Assembly: GCA_012727685.1 (NCBI GenBank)
Contig: JAAYGO010000151.1
Location: forward strand, 1-22,862
Direction of reading: 5' to 3'
DNA: 22,862 nt
Source of the DNA: Bacillota bacterium
GTDB taxonomy: Bacteria > Bacillota > Dethiobacteria > DTU022
In this document: positions 1 to 8,166 of the stretch, piece after piece
How positions within the stretch are numbered: the first letter of the stretch is position 1
How the letters are laid out: the number at the start of each line of letters is the position of its first letter
The notes under the pieces: model-generated
What the model was told of the DNA's origin: nothing
Databases searched by the model: none
Seen by the model: only the letters and a program-made list of their open reading frames with translations
Program-made: the position numbers and the translations under genes

Positions 1-911
1 TATTAAAGAAAACAGGGCTGCTGCACCAAAGAAACTTTTACTCCGATCTGGATTTCCTATATGATTATTTTAACTATTTTTTCCTTTTGGAAGTGCGGGC
101 TTTTTACGCCTCCCTGGGGGAAATCAAGAAACGAATTGCGACCCTGCGGGAAATATATGATATCATTGCGGAACTGGATGCGCTCCAGGCGGTGGCTTCA
201 TACAGGGAAAGCCTCCCCGGCTACACCGAACCGGATCTTTCCGGCAATGGGGCCGCTTACATCGCCGCCACCGATATCCGCCATCCCCTGCTGGAAGATC
301 CCGTGGCCAATAGCATCACCATCGATAAACAAGGCGTGCTCATTACCGGCTCCAACATGTCGGGTAAATCCACATTCCTGCGCACCCTCGGGGTTAACGC
401 CATATTCGCGCAAACCATTTATACCTGCACCGCTTCCTCCTACCGGGCCGGGTTCTTCAGGGTAGTCACTTCCATCAGCCGGGAAGACAATCTTGCCGCC
501 GGTAAAAGCTTTTATTACCAGGAAGCGGAGAGGCTGCTCAAGTTGATTCGCGCGGCGGAGCAGGTAGGAGAAACGCCCGCTTTCTGCATCATCGATGAGC
601 TCCTTTCAGGAACTAATTACACGGAGCGTTTGGCCGCTTCCGAAGCGATCCTGAATTACCTGGCCCGGAAAAACGCCCTGGTGATCATCGCTACCCATGA
701 CCTGGACCTGGCGGAGCGCCTGCAAGGGCTCTACCGCTGCTGCCATTTTACTGACCAGGTCGGTAGAGACGGCCTCAGCTTTGACTATAAGCTGAAAGAA
801 GGAATCTCTTCCACCCGCAATGCGATCAAGCTGCTGGCCTATCTCAACTACCCCGAAGAGATCGTGGAGCAGGCCAACCAGAAAGCGGGAGAAGCCGGCC
901 GCAAGCAGTAG
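1..911 (+). CDS. MutS-family DNA mismatch-repair-like ATPase, 3' part only
   Basis: The reading frame is already open at the first full codon (nt 3) and runs to TAG at 909-911, so the gene starts left of the window; TTG at 87 is only an internal codon. The visible part is the C-terminal MutS ATPase domain. A Walker A motif, GSNMSGKST, is encoded around nt 346-375. A Walker B-type FCIIDELLSGTN lies near 583-618 and an ATHD switch motif near 690-702. Upstream is a helical stretch resembling the MutS lever/clamp. Family knowledge: these ABC-type ATPases bind DNA as dimers in mismatch repair or recombination control. The helical part resembles the shorter MutS-like proteins of clostridia more than MutS1, but the missing N-terminus prevents assignment to MutS1, MutS2 or another branch. 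No smr domain follows the ATPase domain, which argues against MutS2. Confidence 0.88.
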   Translation, partial: LKKTGLLHQRNFYSDLDFLYDYFNYFFLLEVRAFYASLGEIKKRIATLREIYDIIAELDALQAVASYRESLPGYTEPDLSGNGAAYIAATDIRHPLLEDPVANSITIDKQGVLITGSNMSGKSTFLRTLGVNAIFAQTIYTCTASSYRAGFFRVVTSISREDNLAAGKSFYYQEAERLLKLIRAAEQVGETPAFCIIDELLSGTNYTERLAASEAILNYLARKNALVIIATHDLDLAERLQGLYRCCHFTDQVGRDGLSFDYKLKEGISSTRNAIKLLAYLNYPEEIVEQANQKAGEAGRKQ

Positions 912-1080
912 AGAAACTGACGAGAACCGCATCTGGGGCTTCACTTGGGCGGACGACTCTGCCAGACAGGGCGAACAACACTGACTGTATTTGCTGCCTA
1001 AAAAAGCGGCATGCCGCATTCACTCCCCCTACCCAACTCATGTTATCATACAGTGGCGAAGCAGAAAAACGACATTATGA

Positions 1081-1118
1081 TGAGTCAAAGTCACCGTCCC
1101 CTTGACTCACTTGACTCA
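1081..1118. repeat. REP-like inverted repeat, GGGGACGG family, copy 1
   Basis: TGAGTCAA at 1081-1088 is perfectly inverted as TTGACTCA at 1102-1109, and TTGACTCA occurs again at 1111-1118. Between the arms the minus strand reads GTCAAGGGGACGGTGA, close to the two half-copies at 17065-17108. It lies in the 266-nt spacer between the MutS-like gene and the glycosyltransferase gene. No gene was found in that spacer. Confidence 0.55.
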
Positions 1119-1177
1119 TAGGGTCACGCTTGCAGCGGCTCAGGCATATACTTTGAATATACTCGGAGTTTACCAGG

Positions 1178-2638
1178 ATGAAACACTCTGGTGATAGCAT
1201 GAGCGGCAAAAAGAGAGAGTTGCGGCAGGTTGAAAAACTTAAATATAAACTTTATAGACTTGGTTTTACCGACCGGCCGCTAAAGGAGTTGGAAGCGCTG
1301 GCCGCCGATAACTCTAACTCTTACCGCAAAAAGCTGGCCGCCTGGGAACTGGCCTTGTGGCACGCCAACCTGTATAATGAAGCAGATGCGCGGCGGGCAC
1401 TAAAGTATCTGGCCATGGCCGTGCCAGGCAAAGCGATGCCGATCCATTTGCAGTCTACCGTCATCGCTGCCGAATGCTACAGCATTCTTAATGACACCAA
1501 AGCCATTTATGCCGCCATCGTTCAGATTTTGGGGAAAAACCCTGATGCCAATCTTTTCCTGGCCATGGCAAACCTTGAATCATCAATCGCAGCTCGAATC
1601 GCATGGATCAACAAAGCTTTGCAGTTATATGGCCTGCCCGGAATTATAATTAATGATTCTGGTGATTCTCGAGAACGGCCTCCCTTTGACTGCCTTTTGC
1701 CTGGGGCCTCGCCTTTATCTCCCGAAATAACCGGTAATCCTCCCCGCGTATCGGTCATTATGCCTGTTTATAATGCCGCTTCCACCATCCACACGGCCCT
1801 GCAATCGGTCCTTGGCCAGACATGGCCCAACATGGAGCTTCTGGTTGTAGATGATGGCAGCAGCGATGACACGAGAGCGATCGTGGGGAATTTCGCCAGA
1901 AAAGATGCCAGGGTGAGATTGATTCGTAGCAGGGCAAACAGGGGGACCTATGTGGCGCGAAACCTGGCGCTAAAGGATGCCTCCGGCGATTTTGTCACCA
2001 CACACGATGCCGATGACTGGTCCCATCCCTTGAAGATCGAAACGCAGGTGCAGCATTTAATCCGCAACCCTGATGTTATGGCCAATACATCGCAGATGGT
2101 GCGAGTCACCGCTGATCTTCAGTTTTATCGCCGCGGCAACCCGGGTTTCTATATCAATGACAATCTCTCCTCCTTGATGTTTCGCCGCGCACCGGTCATC
2201 GAGGCTGCCGGGTACTGGGATTCAGTCCGTTTCGGCGCCGACGGCGAATTTAAAAGGCGTCTAATTAAGATCTTCGGCAGGCAGGCCGTGGTTGAGCTTC
2301 CGACCGGCCCCCTTTGTTTTCTGCGGCAAAGCGACCGCTCCCTTACCGGCGATCATACCTTTGGTTACCACGGTTTTTTCATGGGAGCGCGCCGGGAATA
2401 CTATGAAAGCTACAGTTACTATCATCAGAAGGTTGATTCCTTGTATTATCCTTTCCCCCAAAGGCGGCGCCTCTTTCCTGTTCCAGAGCCGCTGTGGCTG
2501 GTCCGGGAAACAAAGCGCGGGGGGCGGCGCAAGTTCGATGTGATCATCGCTTCCGATTTCCGCCTTCCGGGCGGCACCAGCTCATCCAATGCCGAGGAAA
2601 TAAAAGCCAAAAAAAGATGGGCCTTCGCACCGGATTGA
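1178..2638 (+). CDS. Family 2 glycosyltransferase, N-terminal part of a frameshifted GT2-GT4 protein
   Basis: ATG 1178 follows GGAG at 1165-1168 with a 9-nt spacer. Residues 1-160 are helical and TPR-like. Residues about 190-430 form a GT-A family 2 domain: VSVIMPVYN at 191-199, VVDDGSSDDT near 223-232, and the metal-binding DAD at 277-279 within HDADDW. Family knowledge: GT2 enzymes transfer a sugar from a nucleotide-sugar donor to a growing glycan. Near the C-terminus, DVIIASDFRLPGGTSSSNAE does not belong to GT2. It is how a following GT4-type domain begins, and that domain continues in the -1 frame after an A7 run at 2609-2615. As written, the protein ends with a short out-of-frame tail at TGA 2636-2638. 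The acceptor is unknown. The next genes suggest surface or spore-coat polysaccharide. Confidence 0.85.
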   Translation: MKHSGDSMSGKKRELRQVEKLKYKLYRLGFTDRPLKELEALAADNSNSYRKKLAAWELALWHANLYNEADARRALKYLAMAVPGKAMPIHLQSTVIAAECYSILNDTKAIYAAIVQILGKNPDANLFLAMANLESSIAARIAWINKALQLYGLPGIIINDSGDSRERPPFDCLLPGASPLSPEITGNPPRVSVIMPVYNAASTIHTALQSVLGQTWPNMELLVVDDGSSDDTRAIVGNFARKDARVRLIRSRANRGTYVARNLALKDASGDFVTTHDADDWSHPLKIETQVQHLIRNPDVMANTSQMVRVTADLQFYRRGNPGFYINDNLSSLMFRRAPVIEAAGYWDSVRFGADGEFKRRLIKIFGRQAVVELPTGPLCFLRQSDRSLTGDHTFGYHGFFMGARREYYESYSYYHQKVDSLYYPFPQRRRLFPVPEPLWLVRETKRGGRRKFDVIIASDFRLPGGTSSSNAEEIKAKKRWAFAPD

Positions 2639-3600
2639 TTCAGATGCCCCGCTATGATTTCGGGGTCAACACGGCCATCAACGGCAAAATAAGGGAGCTG
2701 CTGGATGGCGACCGGGTGCAGATGCTGGTTTTTGGCGAAAAGGTTAACTGCGATCTGCTCATCATCAGGCACCCTGCCGTCCTGAAGGAGCGACAGCGTT
2801 ATGTCCCTGACGTGAACGCTTCGCATATCGTCGTGGTTGTTAACCAGCCGCCAAAACGGGATTATTCGCCAAACGGAAAGACACTGTATCACCTTCCAGC
2901 GTGTGTAGAAAACCTGCGCCACTATTTTGGCAAGGACGCCCTCTGGTATCCGATCGGCCCTCAGGTCAGAAAGGCGCTATATGAACATCATGGCGCCGAT
3001 TTAGAGCACTTGACCATCGCGGCAGAAGATTGGCCCAATATCATCAATGTCAAAGAGTGGCAAAGGAAAAAGCGCCCGCCCCGCGGCCCGGCAATAAGAA
3101 TCGGCAGGCATTCCAGAGGACAGTATGTGAAATGGCCCGCCGATCCCGCCACGCTCCTGGCCATTTATCCCGAGTCCCCCGGCTACGAAGTCTACGTGCT
3201 GGGCGGAGCGGAGGCGCCCCAAAAAATCCTGGGGCGGCTGCCGAAAAACTGGCATGTTTATGAATTTGGAGAAATGCCGCCGCAGGAATTTCTCGCCATG
3301 CTGGATGTGTTTGTCTATTTTACGCACCCCGATTGGGTTGAGTCTTTCGGCCGCGTGATTATTGAAGCCATGGCAGCCGGAGTGCCGGTAATCCTGCCCT
3401 CTGCTTTTCGCGATTTATTTGGCGAAGCCGCCATTTATGCGGAGCCGTTTGAAGTGAAGATGAAAATTGATCAGTTGATGAACGACGATCGCTACTACGC
3501 GTCACAGGTTCAGAAAGCCATCGATTATGTCAATAAAAACTTTGGTTATGCCGAGCATGCTTCAAGGCTAAAAAAATTCTTGGGGAAAGGGAAGAGATGA
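2617..3600 (+). CDS. GT4-like glycosyltransferase domain, C-terminal part of the same frameshifted protein
   Basis: This frame carries the continuation of the preceding protein: MGLRTGLIQMPRYDFG, a middle region with DLLIIRHPAVL, and a GT-B C-terminal domain with GRHSRGQYVKWP and ESFGRVIIEAMAAGVPV (the EX7E-type donor-binding motif). ATG 2617 is the first in-frame methionine after the A7 tract. It lies 19 nt before the upstream stop and has no good Shine-Dalgarno, so independent translation would depend on reinitiation. One extra A in the tract would join both parts into a protein of about 807 residues. That GT2-GT4 order is familiar from large glycosyltransferases of spore-formers (recalled, not searched). 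The stop overlaps the start of the next gene by 4 nt (ATGA), so translation into the CotSA-like gene should be coupled. Confidence 0.8.
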   Translation: MGLRTGLIQMPRYDFGVNTAINGKIRELLDGDRVQMLVFGEKVNCDLLIIRHPAVLKERQRYVPDVNASHIVVVVNQPPKRDYSPNGKTLYHLPACVENLRHYFGKDALWYPIGPQVRKALYEHHGADLEHLTIAAEDWPNIINVKEWQRKKRPPRGPAIRIGRHSRGQYVKWPADPATLLAIYPESPGYEVYVLGGAEAPQKILGRLPKNWHVYEFGEMPPQEFLAMLDVFVYFTHPDWVESFGRVIIEAMAAGVPVILPSAFRDLFGEAAIYAEPFEVKMKIDQLMNDDRYYASQVQKAIDYVNKNFGYAEHASRLKKFLGKGKR

Positions 3601-4745
3601 TCCAGCCGCGTATCGCCCTTGTAAGCTCAGACAAAGGCCCGGTCCCGGCCATACGGGGCGGTTCAATCCAGATTCTCATCGATGGGATTAAAGAGATTCT
3701 GGCGCAGCAGGTAAAGCTAACAGTCTATAGCATCGCGGACCCTTCCCTTCCGGAACGGGAGACGCTAAACAACATTCAGTATATCCGCTTTAAAAAAGAT
3801 TCCTACTGGGCCGGTGTAACCGCCTCTCTGGAGCAGAAGCCGGGAGAGTTCGATCTGATCCATGTTTTCAACCGGCCCAGGTATGTTTTGCCATTTAAGG
3901 AGGCATCGCCTGGAAGCCGCATCATACTCAGCCTGCATAATAAAATGATGCGCAGGGGATTAATGACGCGGGATGAAGGCCTGGCTGTGGTGGCCGCGAT
4001 CGAGCGGATCCTGGCCACCAGCGGTTATATCGCCGCGACCTTGACCCGGCGGTTTAAAGAGGCGGCCCCGAAGGTAAGAGTTTGGTATTCGGGCGTTGAT
4101 GTAAACCGCTGGCTGCCGGTATGGTCACCCGAGGGAGCGGAAATCAGGGATCAAGTGCGCCGCCGGCACGGCTGGGAAGGGAAAAGGGTGCTCCTCTTTG
4201 CCGGCCGGATCCTGCGCAAGAAAGGGGTTCACCTGTTGCTCGAAGCCTTTCTTTTACTGGCGCCGGAAATGACCGATCTGCTCCTGATCATCGCGGGTGA
4301 TTACAACCGTGCGGAGAGCGGCTACCTGCGCTACCTTTACCGGCTGAGCAGGCCGGTAAATGACAGGATTATCTTTGCCGGGTTTGTGCCTCTTGATCAG
4401 CTCTACGGCTACTACCTGGCCGCGGATCTTTTTATCTGTCCTTCTCAATGGCAGGTGCCGCTGGGGCGGGTCCACTACGAGGTCATGGCCGCGGGCACGC
4501 CGATTATCACGATGAAGCGGGGCGGCATTCCGGAGGTGATTCAGGATCAAGTCAATGGCATTGTGATCGGCGATTACCGGAACCCGGCTGCCCTGGCCGC
4601 CGTCATCAGAGAGCTGCTTGCCCAGCCGCACCGCGCGAAAGCGATGGCGAAGCGGGGGAGAGAGATCGTGGAAGAGAGCTTTTCCTTCGAAAGGGTGGCC
4701 GGAGAAGTCCTGGCCCATTACCGGGAAGTATTATCTTCACCCTAG
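3597..4745 (+). CDS. Glycosyltransferase family 4, CotSA-like
   Basis: The 382-residue protein starts at an ATG overlapping the upstream stop as ATGA. The N-terminal GT-B domain has PAIRGGSIQ at 18-26, the usual acceptor-side glycine-rich loop. The C-terminal domain has LLFAGRILRKKGVHLLLEAF at 199-218 and GRVHYEVMAAGTPIIT at 290-305, followed by RGGIPEVI. The overall pattern resembles spore-coat CotSA and related family 4 enzymes. One oddity is that the first glutamate of the EX7E donor-binding motif is valine (V287, codon GTG at 4455-4457), while E295 is kept. This may alter activity or be a base error (GAG to GTG). Role: probable sugar transfer onto a surface or spore-coat glycan, inferred from the neighbours. 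Confidence 0.86.
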   Translation: MIQPRIALVSSDKGPVPAIRGGSIQILIDGIKEILAQQVKLTVYSIADPSLPERETLNNIQYIRFKKDSYWAGVTASLEQKPGEFDLIHVFNRPRYVLPFKEASPGSRIILSLHNKMMRRGLMTRDEGLAVVAAIERILATSGYIAATLTRRFKEAAPKVRVWYSGVDVNRWLPVWSPEGAEIRDQVRRRHGWEGKRVLLFAGRILRKKGVHLLLEAFLLLAPEMTDLLLIIAGDYNRAESGYLRYLYRLSRPVNDRIIFAGFVPLDQLYGYYLAADLFICPSQWQVPLGRVHYEVMAAGTPIITMKRGGIPEVIQDQVNGIVIGDYRNPAALAAVIRELLAQPHRAKAMAKRGREIVEESFSFERVAGEVLAHYREVLSSP

Positions 4746-4773
4746 TTATGGCTGTTATGAATTAATAAGCGAG

Positions 4774-5718
4774 ATGATCCGTTTGACCTGGGAAAAAGAC
4801 GATAAATGGGAAGAACAAAAAAGGATCGATGAGGCCATAAGGCAAGCCTTCAATGTTGATAATCCGGAGTTTGCCTATATCTGTGGCGGTTTGCGCAGGA
4901 TCTCCGTCAATCCGAAAGATCGCCGCGTCCGCACTATTCTCCTGCGCAAAGGAATCAGATACTATTCCAGCGTGCAATTTTTTATCTACTGTTGCATCCA
5001 TTGCCTCCCGGTTGATGTTTTTCTGGATATAGGCAGCAACTACGGAGAGTGTTTATTCGCCCTTCCTCTCTACGCGAAAGTGAAAGTGCGGGGCTATGAG
5101 GCCAATGCCGGCTTGATGAAATATCTTCATAAGTCAAGGCTCTATAACGATGATATTAAAGATATTGCCGTTGCCAGGTGTGCCGTAGCCGGCCGTGCGG
5201 GAGAAAAGCTTTCTTTTTATATTGATACTGAGTGGTCGGGCAAATCAAGTGTTTTGCTGGGGAAAAAACGAAACAACGTTTTCAGGGTAGAAGTGCCGAC
5301 GACCAGTATCGATGATGAGGTGGACCGGATCGGCGGCTGCCGATTGCTCCTGGTCAAAGTAGATGTGGAGGGTTTTGAGCCACAGGTAATGGAAGGGGCA
5401 GCCCGGGTTAATCGCGAGCTGGACAACATCATCTATCTTCTTGAGTTTGACAGTAAATATCTGAAACGTGGCGGAGTCGAACCCAAGGAATTTTTTAATC
5501 AACTGGCCGGCCAGTTTAAGGTCTACAAGCTTAGCTCTCGCCGCATTGCCCCTGTGGCGGATATTGATCATTTATTGGCGCAGCAGGAATTTGCACCGCG
5601 CATCCATGTTGATCTCGTGCTCACCAAATTTGGAGAATCGCAAATCAGCGATGCATTTGAACAAAAGATTGCCGCAAAAGATCTCAAAGCAATGAGCGAA
5701 TCGCTCTGGGAATTATAA
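4774..5718 (+). CDS. FkbM-family SAM-dependent methyltransferase
   Basis: The 314-residue protein has the Rossmann motif I FLDIGSNYGE at 83-92, an acidic motif II residue in GYEAN (E109), and the FkbM signature LLVKVDVEGFEPQVMEGA at 192-209. Family knowledge: FkbM-type enzymes O-methylate sugars or other hydroxyls using S-adenosylmethionine. The frame is open far upstream into the preceding gene, but ATG 4774 is the first sensible methionine, 28 nt after that gene's stop. Its Shine-Dalgarno is weak (GCGAG). Co-direction with three glycosyltransferase parts suggests methylation of a glycan, possibly a cap that ends chain growth. It ends 20 nt from the convergent minus-strand gene, and no clear terminator was seen between them. 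Confidence 0.88.
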   Translation: MIRLTWEKDDKWEEQKRIDEAIRQAFNVDNPEFAYICGGLRRISVNPKDRRVRTILLRKGIRYYSSVQFFIYCCIHCLPVDVFLDIGSNYGECLFALPLYAKVKVRGYEANAGLMKYLHKSRLYNDDIKDIAVARCAVAGRAGEKLSFYIDTEWSGKSSVLLGKKRNNVFRVEVPTTSIDDEVDRIGGCRLLLVKVDVEGFEPQVMEGAARVNRELDNIIYLLEFDSKYLKRGGVEPKEFFNQLAGQFKVYKLSSRRIAPVADIDHLLAQQEFAPRIHVDLVLTKFGESQISDAFEQKIAAKDLKAMSESLWEL

Positions 5719-5738
5719 GGCCGATAGCGATGCTTCCG

Positions 5739-6504
5739 CTAAACTTCGTGTAAAAAGTAATCGCAGATCTGACGGACGATGAGATTGCGGTGTTTATATT
5801 TCCCGGTTACATGGTATATTCTGACATCATCCTCAAGATAAGGCCGCACATCTTCTATATTTGCCCTCTGTTCCAGGGGAAGCCTTTTCGCTGGCAAGCA
5901 ATTAAACTGGTCGGGATAGAAAAAAAGAGGCACATTGCCCAGCATAAACAAGTAATAAGCCAGGGTTTGATGGGGATAACGGCTATAAAGGAGTTGGGCG
6001 GCGTAAACAATCTTTTCGGGGCGAATGGCTTCCACGCAGATTCGATCATACAAGATCACGCCGCTGTTCATATAGTAATCTTCATTGTATGCCACCTCCT
6101 TGAGCATTCCAGCTTTGACCAGGGAATCGATAAACCGAAAAGATACTTGGGCATGGCGGGGCGAAGTTTTCTTGATCCCCGCAATAGCCGCGCGGCACGA
6201 GGTCAAAAATGCTTTCCGCGTTGCGCCTGATACAACAGGTATCATCCAGGACCAGCACCCGGTCATAGCCATATAATTCTATATATTTCCAGGGGAAAAA
6301 GCTTTTTGCGGCATAAGCGATTTTGTTGCGCCGTCCGGGACTTGGCGCCAGCTCCGGTAAAGGCAATTCCTCGCGCAAAGGCGGAAATCGTTCCACAAAA
6401 AAATCGGCCCCGCATACGCCGGCATAGTGTTCCATAGACGGTATCGTATAGTTGGACCAGGGCCGATCACCAATTGAGATGGTAATTATAGCCAATCGTT
6501 CCAT
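5739..6504 (-). pseudogene. GT-A-fold glycosyltransferase-like gene (GT8-like) with a frameshift
   Basis: Two overlapping minus-strand frames read as one protein of about 255 residues. The N-terminal part (6504 down to about 6180) begins MERLAIITISIGDRPW, preceded by GAGGGA, and includes YDRVLVLDDTCCIRRNAE, a GT-A-like segment in which DDT stands where DxD is expected. The C-terminal part continues in another frame with IKKTSPRHAQVSFRFIDSL and NEDYYMNSGVILYDR, and ends at 5739. The change of frame lies at or near GGGG at 6177-6180 (CCCC on plus); one surplus base would explain it. Uninterrupted, it would be a transferase using a nucleotide sugar. It starts 52 nt after the YheC/D-like gene and is probably co-transcribed with it. 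It is either truly broken or a sequencing error. Confidence 0.72.
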
Positions 6505-6555
6505 TTTAAAAGCTTCCCTCAATAAGTTTTTAAGATTTTAAAGTTTTTCAGCCAT

Positions 6556-7745
6556 TCAGCGACACTTTGCAGTTGCCGCAGGAAGAAATCTCACCTTAGT
6601 ATATGATGCATTGCAATTGAATGAGATGGTACTCTCTTGCATGGCACGATTTGCGGAACCGCAGTCAATAAATTTGGCATACTCCAGAGGGTTAAGGAAA
6701 GAGCGATGAATCGCCGGCTGTTCGTAGGACATAAACAGGGCGACCTTGGCTGACTTGGCATTGCACTCGATGAGCCAGAGATCTAATTTCTGATCCAAAG
6801 CAAAATCGATCCCCATATCGCCGAACAAGCCGAATATTATCTCCACGTTCAAATAGACTTTGCTTAAAAAATCACTGACCCGTCTGGAGAGCTTATTCAG
6901 CTCTCGATCGGAACAGTTGCGCATGTTTTTAAAGAAATCTGTAAATTTATAAACCTCCGTGCCTGCCCGAGTAGTGGTCACCGGAGAGTCCGGCGCCGCC
7001 ATCCGGGCCGATATGGCCACAATCTCCAGGTTGCCTTGACCATTGCGCTGCAGTTCAGCTCGAAAATCGATGTTTTGGCCGTTGTGGCGGATGACATCAA
7101 TTGCTTCCTGCACAATAAAGGTCCGGTCTTTAAAAAAGGATTGGTAAAAGGCGGCAAACTGTTTCCAGTTTTCGGCAATTTCAAGCCTGGTGCGGTCATC
7201 AAAATAACTGTATTCGATTCTTTGATCAGGCAGCAGCCTGACCCGGACAACCTTCCGGCTATAGCGCCCCACTGCGGGCTTCAGGTAGATGGTATTATAT
7301 TGCGCCAGCATCTCCTTTATATCCGATTCCCTGGCATAAAGCACGGTATGGGGCAGGCAGCCCTCCATTGCCGGGACGGATTTCAGCTGACAATAGAGCT
7401 CCCATTTATTGAAGTCATTGACGGGGTTGATGCTCTTTATTCCCATGCTGGCGGCTGTATCCCTAAATTTTTTAATTTTGGGGGTGCGGCCTTCAGCTCT
7501 CCGGTTATAAATTACATCGGGAAAAGGGAATTCTTTTACCTCCCATTGCCCGGTGGTTTCGTTGTAATAGGTTCCGGATATGGTTTGCTTTTTTAAATCA
7601 ACGTTTTTAATGGAAAAAAAAAGAGGGTGGTTTTTGCTTCCCGGTTTGCCTCCCACAAGCCGAATTTGTCAGCAGGAGGTTCGTTGCGATGCAGCTTTTG
7701 GATGACTGAATTGGTCACGAAAACACCGACCAGGGGTTGATGCAT
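6556..7745 (-). pseudogene. YheC/YheD-family spore-coat-associated ATP-grasp protein with a homopolymer frameshift
   Basis: The start is ATG 7745-7743 (MHQPLVGVFVTNSVIQKL), preceded by GAGGAGG about 10 nt upstream. This frame runs into T9 (A9 on plus, 7614-7622) and then stops at TAA near 7595-7593. The homologous continuation SIKNVDLKKQTISGTYYN is in another frame and stays open to 6556, encoding most of the protein. T10 or T7 would restore a protein of about 396 residues. ATP-grasp features in the second part are YLKPAVGRYSRKVVRVR, VQEAIDV, DFRAELQRNGQG and the metal/ATP end motif WLIECNAKSAK. Family knowledge: YheC and YheD are associated with the Bacillus endospore coat. The substrate is unknown. 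The downstream glycosyltransferase suggests joint work on a spore-surface component. Confidence 0.8.
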
Positions 7746-8040
7746 AATAATCACGCCTCCTCGCTTTATGCTCCCATGCAATAGTTGATCGAGGGCGCCC
7801 TGTTTGAACGCTCGGATTGACCATAGGGTTGACCATAAAATGCTCTCGAGATCATGTAGCCATGCAGCCTTTTTGATAGAAAAAAAGCTGCCTTTGCTTT
7901 ATACTATGTTGCGTTTCGGGATTTGGTTCAGGCCTTGGGCATGACCCTGGCTGCTTTTGACCTGCTAGGCAATTTCAACGTCTAGTTCTATACTTGGAGC
8001 GATTATGAACACATTTGCCCGAATACCGTTTATTAGGTTA
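7746..8040. other. Non-coding spacer between divergent genes
   Basis: No convincing reading frame was found here. Small features are a perfect palindrome GGGCGCCC at 7793-7800, two direct copies of TTGACCATA at 7817-7825 and 7829-7837 (12-nt period), and an imperfect hairpin at 7864-7891 (GCAGC/GCTGC closing a T5/A7 stem). TATACT at 7900-7905 resembles a -10 box but has no well-spaced -35. The spacer should carry promoters for the minus-strand yheC-like gene and the plus-strand amidotransferase gene. Neither could be assigned with confidence. Confidence 0.4.
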
Positions 8041-8067
8041 TGATATGGAAAAAGTGAAGCTCACCCC

Positions 8068-8160
8068 GGCAGCGGTTAGCTGCCCCTAGAAGTGCGAACC
8101 GGCCAGCGGTGTGGAGCCGGCTGCAAGGTGCTCCGTGCAGCCAACTCCGTGCCAGGAGAG
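8068..8160 (+). promoter_or_regulatory. Structured 5' leader of the amidotransferase gene
   Basis: Several hairpins lie immediately upstream of ATG 8167: GGCAGC/GCTGCC (8068-8073, 8079-8084), CCGGC/GCCGG (8099-8103, 8116-8120), GGCTGCA/TGCAGCC (8119-8125, 8136-8142) and CTCC/GGAG (8145-8148, 8155-8158). The last covers the ribosome binding site AGGAGAG. The second and third share two bases, and GGAG 8113-8116 could pair with CTCC 8131-8134 or 8145-8148, so alternative folds that hide or free the ribosome binding site can be drawn. It matched no riboswitch family I recognise. Confidence 0.35.
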
Positions 8161-8166
8161 ATAGCG

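Noticed and set aside
1006..1017. GCGGCATGCCGC palindrome next to an A-run as a terminator
   Set aside because: On the minus strand it would precede a T-run, but no minus-strand gene lies upstream to be terminated, and the stem is only four to five pairs.
2609..2619. Programmed -1 ribosomal frameshift site
   Set aside because: The zero-frame codons do not fit X-XXY-YYZ because the base before AAA AAA is C, and no obvious stimulatory stem follows. RNA polymerase slippage or mutation fits better.
4618..4773. Upstream extension of the FkbM methyltransferase
   Set aside because: It overlaps the end of the CotSA-like gene in another frame, and its Arg/Trp/Ser-rich sequence is typical of an out-of-frame shadow.
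5790..6230. 146-codon plus-strand frame opposite the GT-A-like gene
   Set aside because: It is antisense to a recognisable glycosyltransferase and has no motif of its own.
7036..7596. 186-codon open frame on the plus strand
   Set aside because: It lies wholly opposite the YheC/D-like gene, has no family resemblance and no fitting ribosome binding site. It is an antisense shadow.
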